Source: Ewingella americana (lineage in GTDB: Bacteria; Pseudomonadota; Gammaproteobacteria; Enterobacterales; Enterobacteriaceae). From it: 64,000 bases of DNA. How positions within the stretch are numbered: position 1 is the first letter of the stretch; each line of letters starts with the position of its first letter. The stretch is taken from contig NZ_RCZD01000002.1 of NCBI RefSeq assembly GCF_006438725.1, positions 524,580 through 588,579 on the forward strand. The letters run 5' to 3'. Position numbers and translations under genes: made by a program. The notes below the pieces were generated by a model, which was given only the letters and a program-made list of their open reading frames with translations, ran no database searches and was not told where the DNA came from. Positions 27,401 to 38,621 of this stretch are shown piece by piece.

Positions 27401-27841
27401 ATGATATGGATTATGCTTGCAGCAATTGTTGTGGTTTTCATCGTAGGGTATTGGTTCATGACCGCTGACACCCGCAAGGCCAATGATTCCCTTGCCAGTC
27501 TGCTGAAAATTAAGCCGGTGTATATTGATTCTATGTTGCTGGAAATGGGTAAACGCCAAAGTCAGATGTTTATCCGCTCCATCAGCGGGGGTTATGCTGA
27601 AGAGATCCGCAAAGCCGCCTATATCGTATTCATCTATCACACTTTTATTAAAGACGCGTCAGATGAAAACATCACCAAATGGCGTGAGGTATTGATCCGT
27701 GCGCACCTGCCGCCCCATCTCACCAGCGAACATGCCGAGCTGGCGCTATTCTATTTTGCCGAACTGGATATAGAACCTTTTGAATTGGCCCAGTTCCGCC
27801 GTCAGTACAACGAAACCTATAATCAGATCCATCTGGTGTGA
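27401..27841 (+). CDS. DUF1198 family membrane-anchored protein (YicN-like)
   Basis: 146 residues: a start MIWIML followed by a hydrophobic stretch (about 2-19), then a helical soluble part. It resembles E. coli YicN from memory (MIWIMLxxxxVVFxVG, and an ending with QxRYNxxxx). No function is known. Probably anchored in the inner membrane by its N-terminus. Flanked by terminators on both sides, so a single-gene unit. Confidence 0.7.
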   Translation: MIWIMLAAIVVVFIVGYWFMTADTRKANDSLASLLKIKPVYIDSMLLEMGKRQSQMFIRSISGGYAEEIRKAAYIVFIYHTFIKDASDENITKWREVLIRAHLPPHLTSEHAELALFYFAELDIEPFELAQFRRQYNETYNQIHLV

Positions 27842-27871
27842 ATTTGCACCCAGATGACCACATTTGACTGA

Positions 27872-27900
27872 AAATGGCCCTGTTTGGGCCGTTTTCTTTT
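27872..27900 (+). terminator. Intrinsic terminator after the DUF1198 gene
   Basis: AAAATGGCCC, TGTTT loop, GGGCC, then GTTTTCTTTT: GC-rich stem followed by a T-rich run. Confidence 0.8.
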
Positions 27901-27977
27901 CCGTCCCACAAAGAGCAATCTCAGTCAGGAAATAGGCTGGCCCCGCAGGCAAAGTAGAGGTCTTGAAGAGAGGGAAA

Positions 27978-28865
27978 ATGAGCAGCGACAAAGACGATCT
28001 TTATGCCCGGCGTTTTAAAAGGGTGTTTGCCTATATTGAGCAGCATCTGGACTGCGAGCTCTCGGTTGAAAAATTGAGCGAAGTGGCCTGTTTCTCACGG
28101 TTTCATTTCCACCGTCAGTTCAGCCAATACTGCGGCGTCAGCGTCAGCCGTTATATCACGCTGATGCGGTTAAAACGCGCCTCGTACCGGCTGGTTCAGC
28201 AATCGCCAGAAAAGATTATCGATATTGCGTTAGATGCAGGGTTCGAGAATCCTGAATCGTTTTCCCGCGCCTTCAAAAATACCTTTGGCCTGACCCCCAG
28301 CGAATTTCGCAAGGATCCGGCCTGGGTCGACTGGCACAGGCATTTCCAGTTTCCCGGCAGGGAATATCAGAAGAGGATGGAAAATATGGATGTAAAAATT
28401 ATTTGTGTTGAGCCAATTCAAGTCGCGGTGCTGGAGCATCACGGCGAGCCAATGCGGGTGACTAATTCGGTGGCGACGTTTATTGAATGGCGTAAAGCCT
28501 CAGGGCTGTCAGATCACACAACACAGGGTACCTATGGTGTTCCATACAGTGACCCTTTGACCACGCCGGGTGAGGAATTTCGCTTTGATATTTGCGGCGA
28601 GTTGAATGCCGAGGCTAAAGGAGAGGTTCCCGCTAATCCGCAGGGCGTTATCAGCAAAACCCTGCCAGGTGGACGTTGCGCCGTGGTGCGACACGTGGGT
28701 TCCTACGATCGCATCAGCGAAAGTGTTTACTACCTGTACCGCCAGTGGTTGCCGCAAAGTGGTGAAGAGCTGCGAGATTTCCCGGTCTATTTCCGCTATC
28801 TGCAACTTGATGAAGAGTTACCTGAACATGCGCAGCAGACGGATATTTTGTTGCCGCTAAAGTAA
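27978..28865 (+). CDS. AraC-family regulator with GyrI-like effector domain
   Basis: 295 residues from the ATG at 27978 with GAGAGGG upstream (a TTG at 27963 would include that site). Two helix-turn-helix motifs in residues 1-115 (LSEVACFSRFHFHRQFSQY and DIALDAGFENPESFSRAFKNTFGLTPSEF), then a GyrI/BmrR-type small-molecule domain (about 130-295, with the typical GGRCAVVRHVGSYDRI). Rob and related proteins share this plan and often control drug-response genes. Targets unknown; no clear partner gene next to it. Confidence 0.88.
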   Translation: MSSDKDDLYARRFKRVFAYIEQHLDCELSVEKLSEVACFSRFHFHRQFSQYCGVSVSRYITLMRLKRASYRLVQQSPEKIIDIALDAGFENPESFSRAFKNTFGLTPSEFRKDPAWVDWHRHFQFPGREYQKRMENMDVKIICVEPIQVAVLEHHGEPMRVTNSVATFIEWRKASGLSDHTTQGTYGVPYSDPLTTPGEEFRFDICGELNAEAKGEVPANPQGVISKTLPGGRCAVVRHVGSYDRISESVYYLYRQWLPQSGEELRDFPVYFRYLQLDEELPEHAQQTDILLPLK

Positions 28866-28893
28866 GAAAGGCAGGCCTGAGGCACAAAAATAG

Positions 28894-28917
28894 ACAGCGC
28901 TGAGATTTCAGCGCTGT
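28894..28917. terminator. Bidirectional terminator between AraC-GyrI and DUF2002 genes
   Basis: Perfect 10-4-10 dyad ACAGCGCTGA / TCAGCGCTGT, with an A-rich run on one side and TTGGCATTTT on the other, between two convergent genes. Confidence 0.65.
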
Positions 28918-28924
28918 TGGCATT

Positions 28925-29260
28925 TTACCGGAAGACGTTTTCGAGATAGCTGGCCAGGATCTGACGCGAACTGAACCCATGACAAATGCCGTAATAGGCT
29001 TCGCTGTCGCTGGCGACATCCAGAGGAAAACGGGTGTAAACCTGACTGCTGCGAAAGGAGGCCGTTGGATCGGCAAAACGCTCACTGCGCTCTTTCAGCG
29101 CCGGGTGAATAACCAGGGCAGTCCGACCAAACCGCGCTTCCCGGTTCACATACACATAGTGCTCGCCACGGCAGTAACCGTAAGCTTTATCATCAACAAA
29201 ATCGCGCTCAAAACCTGATGTTTCTAACACGCGCGCCACTTCATCTGGCCGTAAATACAT
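28925..29260 (-). CDS. DUF2002 family protein
   Basis: 111 residues from the ATG at 29260 ([13 protein letters not shown]), with AGGAG 6 bases upstream. Conserved stretches [28 protein letters not shown] and [13 protein letters not shown] match a small enterobacterial family of unknown function (DUF2002, from memory). Soluble, no signal peptide. Single gene convergent with the AraC-GyrI gene. Confidence 0.7.
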   Translation of the reverse strand: MYLRPDEVARVLETSGFERDFVDDKAYGYCRGEHYVYVNREARFGRTALVIHPALKERSERFADPTASFRSSQVYTRFPLDVASDSEAYYGICHGFSSRQILASYLENVFR

Positions 29261-29424
29261 GGTTGCTCCTCGCTTCTTTAACCGCAAGGGACCTTAACGT
29301 ATTCAAACCTGTGAATAACCTCTTTATCCTGAGATTTGGCATATTTAGGAATTATCTATATCGAGATAAGATAAATTCTTCGACGTTATGCACTATGTGT
29401 CTTCAGATAGACTCACAGCAGGAT

Positions 29425-30624
29425 TTACACCTCAGGCTCGCAGCTACGTTGTTGAATTTTATATAAACGTAGCGTCAGTAACCACGCCAGCACCACCATC
29501 ATGGCGGCGGCCAGATAAATAGAAGGCGTTCCGGCGTGGGCAATCAACAGACCCGCCACCGGGCCGGTCAGACCGAGGCCCAGATCCAGAAATGCCGAAT
29601 AGGTGCCGAGCGCCGTTCCCTGATTTTGCGGCGGAACCTGTTTGACCGCTTCGACTCCCAGCGCCGGGAAAATCAGCGAGAAACCACAACCGGTCAGGAA
29701 CGCCCCGAGCTGAACGATAAGCGGATCACTGCCCTGCCAGATCATCAGCAGGCCGATCGCTTCGAAAACAAAAGAGAACAGCGAGACGCGCAGGCCACCA
29801 AAACGGTTAATCGTATTGGCAAACACCAGACGAGCGCCGACAAAACCCAGGCTGAATAAAGTCAGCGTGAAGGCTGCCCCGCTCCAGTTTTTATCCGCAT
29901 AAAAGAGGGTGATGAACGTGGCGATCACGCCAAAACCAATGGTGCCGAAACCCAGCCCAAGGCCATGCAGCCAGATACGCCCGACCACCGCACTGAAAGC
30001 GATACGCTTACCGGTGCTGACCGAAATCGCCGCTTTTTGGCTGGCGAGGCAGATAGCGATAGCCACGCAGACCACGATCAATACCGCCACGCCCATCAAC
30101 CCGAAGTGCGCATTCAGCAGCACGCCAAGCGGTGCACCTACGGCCATCGCGCCATAGGTTGCGACGCCATTCCATGAGATAACCCGCGCGGTATGCAGCG
30201 CACCGACCGCGCCAATGCCCCACAGCGTCGTCCCGGTGCTGGCAAAACTTTCGCCGACGCCGAGAAAACCCCGCCCGACACACAGCAACAATAAACTGAC
30301 CAGCGGATGTCCGGTGAAGACAAAGGCCAGTGCATAAAACAGGCCACTCACCCCGCAACAACTCAGGCCGAAGATCACCACTTTTTTCGGGCCCAACTGG
30401 TCGGCATAGCGCCCGGCATGCGGGCGGCTGGCCAGCGTTGCAAAATATTGCACGCTGATAATCAGCCCAGCCAACACCGAATTATACCCGAGCGAGTTAT
30501 GCACAAAACCCGGCAGCACGGCCAGCGGCAAACCGATCGTCAGATAACAGACAAAGGTAAAAGTCATAAATGACAGGATGCGTTTATTTAATTGCAGGTT
30601 GGAGCGTAGCGTACTTAACGACAT
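29425..30624 (-). CDS. MFS transporter, YhhS/YfcJ type
   Basis: 399 residues from the ATG at 30624 (MSLSTLRSNLQLNKRIL); the longer frame to 30735 has a non-membrane tail. Twelve hydrophobic segments, with the MFS loop GRYADQLGPKKVVIFG after helix 2. It resembles the YhhS/YfcJ group of enterobacterial efflux-like carriers. No substrate can be read from sequence. The ribosome site is weak. Single-gene unit. Confidence 0.85.
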   Translation of the reverse strand: MSLSTLRSNLQLNKRILSFMTFTFVCYLTIGLPLAVLPGFVHNSLGYNSVLAGLIISVQYFATLASRPHAGRYADQLGPKKVVIFGLSCCGVSGLFYALAFVFTGHPLVSLLLLCVGRGFLGVGESFASTGTTLWGIGAVGALHTARVISWNGVATYGAMAVGAPLGVLLNAHFGLMGVAVLIVVCVAIAICLASQKAAISVSTGKRIAFSAVVGRIWLHGLGLGFGTIGFGVIATFITLFYADKNWSGAAFTLTLFSLGFVGARLVFANTINRFGGLRVSLFSFVFEAIGLLMIWQGSDPLIVQLGAFLTGCGFSLIFPALGVEAVKQVPPQNQGTALGTYSAFLDLGLGLTGPVAGLLIAHAGTPSIYLAAAMMVVLAWLLTLRLYKIQQRSCEPEV

Positions 30625-30867
30625 GGGCGGACCCGGACCAAGATCACAGTTTGAGGAAATAACAGCATAGACAGGTTTGCCTGCCGAGGGAACGTTAAAA
30701 CCCGGAAAAATGTTATCGGCTGTAAACCTGTACATACTTACAGAAAAATCTGATCTGCATCACGCCAACCCGCGCCGGGCCTGAGTTTACCAGGCAGTCG
30801 CAACCACTGATAACGGCTAAAATGGCGGAGGTTTTCGCTGGGGATCTTCACCTCGCACTATTTTGGA

Positions 30868-30874
30868 CTATGCT
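30868..30874 (+). promoter_or_regulatory. Candidate sigma-S type -10 of ygaM
   Basis: CTATGCT preceded by GGA, resembling the extended CTATACT element of RpoS promoters, 30 bases before the ygaM ATG. Members of this family are stationary-phase genes, so RpoS control is plausible. Confidence 0.35.
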
Positions 30875-30903
30875 TTAAACACAGTTCAAACAAGGAGAGG
30901 CAC

Positions 30904-31212
30904 ATGTTTAAGAAATCAGAAAAAGTCGAACGCGACATTGATCAGGATGTCACTCTGCTGGCCGATACCCTTGATGAGGTACTTCAGTCATCGGGGACCA
31001 AAACGAAAGATGAGCTGGAAAAAATTCGTGGTAAAGCGGAAGGCGTATTACGCGATGCCCGCGCACGATTTAACGGCAACAGTAGCCTGAAACAGCATGC
31101 CCGCGACGCCGCCGATCAGGCCACCAGCTACGTAAAAGATAATCCGTGGCATGGCGTCGGTGTCGGTGCCGCAGTGGGTATCGTGCTCGGCGTACTACTG
31201 GGACGTCGTTAA
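30904..31212 (+). CDS. ygaM: ElaB/YqjD/DUF883 family ribosome-associated membrane protein YgaM
   Basis: 102 residues: an amphipathic, charged helical body and a C-terminal membrane anchor (GVGVGAAVGIVLGVLLGRR), the plan of YqjD, ElaB and YgaM. YqjD tethers inactive ribosomes to the inner membrane in stationary phase; YgaM is assumed to be similar. The name is chosen by gene order: in E. coli ygaM lies just before nrdHIEF, as here after two intervening genes. AAGGAGAGG precedes the ATG. Confidence 0.85.
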   Translation: MFKKSEKVERDIDQDVTLLADTLDEVLQSSGTKTKDELEKIRGKAEGVLRDARARFNGNSSLKQHARDAADQATSYVKDNPWHGVGVGAAVGIVLGVLLGRR

Positions 31213-31230
31213 CACGTTCCTGCAAGAAAG

Positions 31231-31330
31231 GTGCTATTTTCCTGTGTCGGGTACCAGCACCTAAGCGCTAAGCGGATGTTTCATTCCCTCATTAATCCGC
31301 TTTGACGACGGGGCCATCTGGCCCCGTTTT
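31231..31330 (+). terminator. Structured 3' region and terminator after ygaM
   Basis: Three successive hairpins: GGTGCT ... AGCACC (31231-31262), AGCGGAT ... ATCCGCT (31270-31301), then a perfect CGGGGCC (31309-31315) / GGCCCCG (31320-31326) followed by TTTT. The last is a strong intrinsic terminator. The stacked stems could make a stable 3' fragment. Confidence 0.65.
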
Positions 31331-32779
31331 CTATGTTAAGCAGCCATTCACAAGGATCGCCAGTTGCTGACATAAATTGCTGGCCGCTTCCTCTGAAACA
31401 ATATTTGGAAAGCCCATCAGCAAACCATTGGGGCGCAATGCGTCGCCCGGCTCACGGCGTAATACCTGCCAGTCTGACAGCGCCTGTACCGCCAGCCCCT
31501 GCTCCCGCGCATTCTTCGCAATCAACGCATCATCCAGACCTGAATTCAGTGTTGCACACAGCTGGATGCCGCCGACCTGTTGATTCACCTGCAACACATC
31601 CGCCGAAAATGCCGCTGTCAGCGCCTGTTCGAGATAGCCGCGCCGCTCTGCATAGAGCTGACGCATACGTTTAAGGTGCCGGTAGAAATGCCCCTGCTCG
31701 ATAAATTCCGCAATGCTACTTTGCAACAGAGGCGGCGTGCCGCAGATGCGTAGCGGACAATAGGCTTCTATTTTTTCCACCAGGCTATCCGGCACTACCA
31801 TGTATGCGCAGCGCAACGCCGGGAACATCACTTTGCTGAAGGTTCCGGCGTAAATCACCCGCCCTTGCGTATCCAGGCTTTTCAGCGATGGAAGCGGCTG
31901 GCCGCGATAGCGGAACTCACTGTCATAATCGTCTTCGATGATCCACGCCTGCTGGCTGGCCGCCCAATCCAGCAACGCCATACGTCGCGACAGGCTCATG
32001 GTCACGCCGGTTGGGCTTTGGTGTGCGGGCGTCACCACCGCAAAACGCGCATGCGCAAACTGCTTCACCGCCTGCGGCACGTTCATGCCCTGGTCATCCA
32101 CATTTACCGCCATCGGCGTGGCGCCCGCCGCGCGGAAAAAGGCCTGCGTCACCGGATAACCGGGATCTTCCAGCCACACGCCATCGCCCGGTTGTAACAG
32201 GCTGCCGATAATCAGATCCAGAACCGGCGCATAGCCACCGCAGATAAAAATCTGTTCGGGGCGGCAGGTAAAACCACGGGAAAGTTGCAGATAACGCGCA
32301 ATGGAATGGCGCAGCGCATCGACGCCGGTCAGCGGCGGATGGCCCAGGTCATTCATGTTGGTATGGCGGATTTGCCGCGACACAATGCGCGACCAGATAG
32401 CGCGGGGAAAGGCATCCAGCGCGGGCAAACCGAGCTGAAAAGGCAGTGAGGAAACCGAAGGCAGCATCGGGTTAATCGGCTTACGGGTTTGGGTTTCCCT
32501 GACCGGCGATGGCGCGGGCAAGCTTTTCGGCGCACTGACCACCGTGCCTGCCTGCCCGTGGCTTTGCAGAAAACCTTCCGCTATCAGCAAACCATAAGCA
32601 TTTTCGACGGTGGCGCGGGCGACGCCCAGATCGCTTGCCAGAGCACGCACCGAGGGCACGCGGCTGCCGGTCTTCAATTGCCCTTCCATAATCGCCGTTT
32701 TCACCCGCTGGTAAATCTGCCGGTAAAGCGGGGCTTTTTGTTGCGGATCGAGGTGAAAGGAGAGGCTGAAGCGGCTCAT
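31331..32779 (-). CDS. MocR-family regulator (GntR helix-turn-helix fused to aminotransferase fold)
   Basis: 482 residues from the ATG at 32779 (MSRFSLSF); the adjacent ATG at 32782 is possible. An N-terminal GntR domain (SRVPSVRALASDLGVARATVENAYGLL) is fused to a fold-type I aminotransferase domain with EDDYDSEF and the PLP lysine in AGTFSKVMFPALR. MocR proteins sense PLP or an amino compound with PLP. Divergent from an AhpD-like gene, its likely target; direct repeats lie between. PdxR or GabR would have other neighbours. Confidence 0.88.
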   Translation of the reverse strand: MSRFSLSFHLDPQQKAPLYRQIYQRVKTAIMEGQLKTGSRVPSVRALASDLGVARATVENAYGLLIAEGFLQSHGQAGTVVSAPKSLPAPSPVRETQTRKPINPMLPSVSSLPFQLGLPALDAFPRAIWSRIVSRQIRHTNMNDLGHPPLTGVDALRHSIARYLQLSRGFTCRPEQIFICGGYAPVLDLIIGSLLQPGDGVWLEDPGYPVTQAFFRAAGATPMAVNVDDQGMNVPQAVKQFAHARFAVVTPAHQSPTGVTMSLSRRMALLDWAASQQAWIIEDDYDSEFRYRGQPLPSLKSLDTQGRVIYAGTFSKVMFPALRCAYMVVPDSLVEKIEAYCPLRICGTPPLLQSSIAEFIEQGHFYRHLKRMRQLYAERRGYLEQALTAAFSADVLQVNQQVGGIQLCATLNSGLDDALIAKNAREQGLAVQALSDWQVLRREPGDALRPNGLLMGFPNIVSEEAASNLCQQLAILVNGCLT

Positions 32780-32793
32780 CATGACCTGCTTAA

Positions 32794-32823
32794 ATAGACA
32801 TTTTATGGCTCTATTGTATAGAC
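32794..32823. promoter_or_regulatory. Candidate MocR operator
   Basis: Direct repeats ATAGAC at 32794-32799 and 32818-32823, 24 bases apart, plus TCTAT (32810-32814) forming a 5-3-5 dyad with the second copy. Two direct repeats are the typical MocR (GabR-like) operator plan. Confidence 0.5.
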
Positions 32824-32902
32824 CATGCAGGGCGTAAAGTAGCACTTATTGAGACGCGCTGTGCGTCCATTTTTAAAAACCTATGAACTACAGGAAAACA
32901 TC

Positions 32903-33334
32903 ATGACCGCACTTCGCCTGCCTTACTTCACCCTCTCTTCAGCCGTGATGGACCCAATGGTCGCAGCACTCGGCGCGCTGGAAAATGGCCCGCTGGATAA
33001 CGTCATTATCGAGCTGGCGTTCCTGCGCGTTTCGCAAATTAACGGCTGCGCGTACTGCCTGGATATGCACGCCAAAGCGTTGCGCAAAATGGAAGTCGCG
33101 CAGACCAAACTGGATCAGCTGGCGGGATGGCAAGTCAGCCATGCCTATTCAGAGCGCGAGCGTGCGGCGCTGGCATGGGCGGAATCCATGACGCTGATTG
33201 CCGCCACCGGTGCACCGGACAGCGTTTATGAGCCACTGAAAGCGCACTTCAGCGATGTGGAAATCTCCGAACTGACCTTCGCTATCGGCCTGATGAACGC
33301 ATTTAACCGTCTTGCCGTCAGCATGCGTCAGTAA
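32903..33334 (+). CDS. AhpD-like carboxymuconolactone decarboxylase family protein
   Basis: 143 residues from the ATG at 32903 with AGGA upstream. Core motif NGCAYCLDMH gives a CxxCxxxH redox centre as in AhpD alkylhydroperoxidases. Helical, cytoplasmic, probably trimeric or hexameric by family habit. Divergent from the MocR gene and probably controlled by it. Whether it acts as a peroxidase or on a small organic substrate is unknown. Confidence 0.85.
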   Translation: MTALRLPYFTLSSAVMDPMVAALGALENGPLDNVIIELAFLRVSQINGCAYCLDMHAKALRKMEVAQTKLDQLAGWQVSHAYSERERAALAWAESMTLIAATGAPDSVYEPLKAHFSDVEISELTFAIGLMNAFNRLAVSMRQ

Positions 33335-33399
33335 TATCTCAGGAAACATACTGTTCGAATTTTAATCAAAAAATTGCACTGAAAAAATTTTCCTCTCCC

Positions 33400-33428
33400 A
33401 GCCCGCGCCCTGCGGGCTTTGTCATTTT
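33400..33428 (+). terminator. Intrinsic terminator after the AhpD-like gene
   Basis: GCCCGC (33401-33406), GCCCT loop, GCGGGC (33412-33417), then TTTGTCATTTTT. Confidence 0.7.
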
Positions 33429-33448
33429 TGCAATAAGCATTTTTGAAA

Positions 33449-33464
33449 TATCTACATATTGTGT
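33449..33464 (+). promoter_or_regulatory. NrdR box 1
   Basis: 16-mer TATCTACATATTGTGT, close to the NrdR consensus ACAC-WATAT-WGTGT. It is 31 bases (three helical turns) upstream of a second box, the spacing seen before nrd operons. NrdR represses ribonucleotide reductase genes when dATP is high. Confidence 0.7.
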
Positions 33465-33479
33465 GGTTGAAAAATTTAA

Positions 33480-33495
33480 TCACCACATCTAGTAT
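33480..33495 (+). promoter_or_regulatory. NrdR box 2
   Basis: 16-mer TCACCACATCTAGTAT, a weaker match, but placed exactly 31 bases after box 1 on the same helical face, upstream of nrdH. Confidence 0.65.
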
Positions 33496-33513
33496 TCAAT
33501 GCATCGGGACGCC

Positions 33514-33636
33514 ATGAAGGCACCGACTCTCGCGCCTGATAACCGTCTGACGCAGTGGCACAGCGGGCAGGCAAAAATCGTCTCTGATTTCTTACTAGAT
33601 GGAAATACGAATCATGAGCATTATTATTTACAGTAA
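33514..33636 (+). CDS. Short upstream ORF overlapping the nrdH start (possible leader peptide)
   Basis: 40 codons, from ATG 33514 (GGGAC 5 bases upstream) to TAA 33636, ending 23 bases inside nrdH in another frame. The peptide reads MKAPTLAPDNRLTQWHSGQ and continues to an ending NHEHYYLQ. Codons are ordinary for this genome (CGT, CTG, CAG). It lies between the NrdR boxes and nrdH, so it would be on every nrd transcript; its stop beyond the nrdH start suggests translational coupling. It resembles no protein I know. It could be chance. Confidence 0.4.
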   Translation: MKAPTLAPDNRLTQWHSGQAKIVSDFLLDGNTNHEHYYLQ

Positions 33637-33853
33637 ACCAGACTGTGTCCAGTGCAATGCAACCTACCGTGCATTAGATAAACACGGCATTGCCTATGAA
33701 GTGATCGATCTGACGAAAGACGCCGTGGCCCTCGGCCAGGTTCGTGCCATGGGTTATCAACAAGTGCCGGTGATTGTCGCCGGTGACGATCACTGGTCAG
33801 GTTTCCGCCCGGACAAAATCAGCGCCCTGCGCCAGCTTCAGAACGCGTTTTGA
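33614..33853 (+). CDS. nrdH: Glutaredoxin-like electron donor NrdH
   Basis: 79 residues from the ATG at 33614 ([11 protein letters not shown]) with GGAA upstream. Redox motif CVQC (Cys11-Cys14), and WSGFRPDKI near the C-terminus, both NrdH marks. It reduces the NrdEF reductase, itself being reduced by thioredoxin reductase. First main gene of nrdHIEF; expression is likely set by NrdR (two boxes upstream) and, as in E. coli, by iron. Confidence 0.95.
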   Translation: MSIIIYSKPDCVQCNATYRALDKHGIAYEVIDLTKDAVALGQVRAMGYQQVPVIVAGDDHWSGFRPDKISALRQLQNAF

Positions 33854-33863
33854 GGACCGGCGG

Positions 33864-34249
33864 ATGAATCCGTTGGTCTATTTTTCCAGCAGTTCAGAAA
33901 ACACCCATCGCTTCGTCGGCAGGACCGGTTTGCCGGCGATACGCATCCCGATTGACCGTCAGCCTGAAAAATTGCGCGTCACGTCACCCTATATTTTAGT
34001 GGTGCCGAGCTACGGCGGCGGTTCGGCCAAAGGGGCGGTGCCGACTCAGGTGATCCGTTTTCTGAACGATGAACAAAACCGTTCACTCATCCGCGGCGTT
34101 ATTGCCGCCGGGAATACCAATTTCGGCGCAGCGTATTGCATTGCCGGTGACATCATCGCCCAAAAGTGTCAGGTGCCTTACCTGTACCGCTTTGAATTGC
34201 TGGGTACGCCGGAAGACGTTGCAAAGGTTACACAGGGAGTTACTGAATT

Positions 34250-34268
<19 letters not shown>
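33864..34268 (+). CDS. nrdI: Flavodoxin-like NrdI
   Basis: 134 residues from the ATG at 33864 with TGAGG upstream; the open frame to 33774 overlaps nrdH. FMN-binding flavodoxin fold: [14 protein letters not shown] at the N-terminus and VPSYGGG and [13 protein letters not shown] loops. NrdI supplies the oxidant that assembles the dimanganese-tyrosyl radical cofactor in NrdF. Overlaps nrdE by 19 bases. Confidence 0.95.
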
Positions 34269-37407
<3,139 letters not shown>

Positions 37408-37416
37408 TTTTTCACG

Positions 37417-37440
37417 GGGAGGAAGTGCTTCCTCCCTTTC
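37417..37440 (+). terminator. Terminator-like hairpin after nrdF
   Basis: GGGAGGAAG (37417-37425) / CTTCCTCCC (37428-37436) followed by TTTCCC; the stem is strong, the T run short. Confidence 0.5.
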
Positions 37441-37530
37441 CCGATTTATCCGGTTGCTGTAATTCCTCTCCGCGCTACTATAGAAACAGTGTTTCAAAAC
37501 CCTACATATATAAAGAAAGGAGAGACAATA

Positions 37531-38571
37531 ATGCCATATCAGGCCTCACCCTCCCGCTATGAAACCATGCAATACCGCCGCTGCGGTCAGAGCGGTCTAA
37601 AACTTCCTGCACTTTCGCTTGGCCTGTGGCACAACTTCGGCCATGTGAACCCGCTGGAGTCACAGCGCGTATTGCTGCAAAAAGCCTTTGATTTAGGTAT
37701 TACCCATTTCGATCTGGCGAATAACTACGGGCCGCCTCCGGGTTCGGCGGAAGAGAATTTTGGCAAGCTGCTGCGTCAGGATTTTTCGTCGTATCGCGAT
37801 GAGCTGATCATCTCCACCAAGGCCGGTTACGACATGTGGCCTGGCCCTTACGGCGCGGGCAGTTCACGTAAATATCTGCTGGCGAGCCTCGATCAAAGCC
37901 TGCAACGCATGGGGCTGGATTACGTCGACATCTTCTATTCACACCGCGTGGATGAAGAAACGCCGATGGAAGAAACCGCGGCGGCGCTGGCCTATACGGT
38001 GCAAAGCGGCAAAGCGCTGTATGTGGGGATTTCGTCATATTCCACAGAACGCACAAAAAAAATGGCTGAGCTGCTGCGCGAACTGAAGGTGCCATTGCTG
38101 ATCCACCAGCCGTCTTACAATCTGCTGAACCGCTGGGTGGATAAGAGCGGTTTGCTGGATACGCTGGAACAAAACGGCGCGGGGTGTATTGCGTTTACGC
38201 CGCTGGCACAGGGGCTACTGACCGGTAAATATCTTAACGGTATTCCTGATGGTTCCCGGATGCAGGTTGAAGGGAATAAAGTGCGTGGCCTGAATGCCAA
38301 AATGCTCACCGACGCCAACCTGAGCAGCCTGCGGTTACTGAATGAAATGGCGCAACAACGCGGCCAGAGCATGGCACAGATGGCGCTGAGCTGGCTGCTG
38401 AAAGACGATCGCGTGACATCAGTGCTGATTGGCGCCAGCCGCCCGGAGCAGTTGGAAGAAAACGTGAAAGCGCTGGAGAATCTGCATTTCAGCGCCGAAG
38501 AACTGGCGGCGATTGATAAGCATGTGGCAGAGGGTGAACTGAACCTTTGGCAGGCGTCGTCAGATAAATAA
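37531..38571 (+). CDS. gpmA: Aldo/keto reductase, L-glyceraldehyde 3-phosphate reductase GpmA (YghZ)
   Basis: 346 residues from the ATG at 37531 with AAAGGAGAG upstream, the same length as E. coli YghZ; a longer frame to 37489 is rejected. AKR fold with RRCGQSGLKLPALSLGLWHNFG, catalytic Tyr in DLANNYGPPPGSAEENFG, and IGASRPEQLEENV (NADPH binding). YghZ reduces L-glyceraldehyde 3-phosphate and methylglyoxal, a detoxification role. Single gene between nrdF and an NlpC/P60 gene. Confidence 0.92.
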   Translation: MPYQASPSRYETMQYRRCGQSGLKLPALSLGLWHNFGHVNPLESQRVLLQKAFDLGITHFDLANNYGPPPGSAEENFGKLLRQDFSSYRDELIISTKAGYDMWPGPYGAGSSRKYLLASLDQSLQRMGLDYVDIFYSHRVDEETPMEETAAALAYTVQSGKALYVGISSYSTERTKKMAELLRELKVPLLIHQPSYNLLNRWVDKSGLLDTLEQNGAGCIAFTPLAQGLLTGKYLNGIPDGSRMQVEGNKVRGLNAKMLTDANLSSLRLLNEMAQQRGQSMAQMALSWLLKDDRVTSVLIGASRPEQLEENVKALENLHFSAEELAAIDKHVAEGELNLWQASSDK

Positions 38572-38584
38572 TCGGAGAAATATT

Positions 38585-38607
38585 GGCGGATAGCCTTTTT
38601 ATCCGCC
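38585..38607. terminator. Hairpin between gpmA and the NlpC/P60 gene
   Basis: GGCGGATA (38585-38592) / TATCCGCC (38600-38607) between convergent genes. No clear T run follows, so termination is only likely. Confidence 0.4.
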
Positions 38608-38621
38608 TGTTACATAAAAAA

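Noticed and set aside
33555..33561. Cobalamin riboswitch box near nrdH
   Set aside because: CAGTGGC is the complement of the conserved GCCACTG and lies on the wrong strand, with no other B12-box elements.
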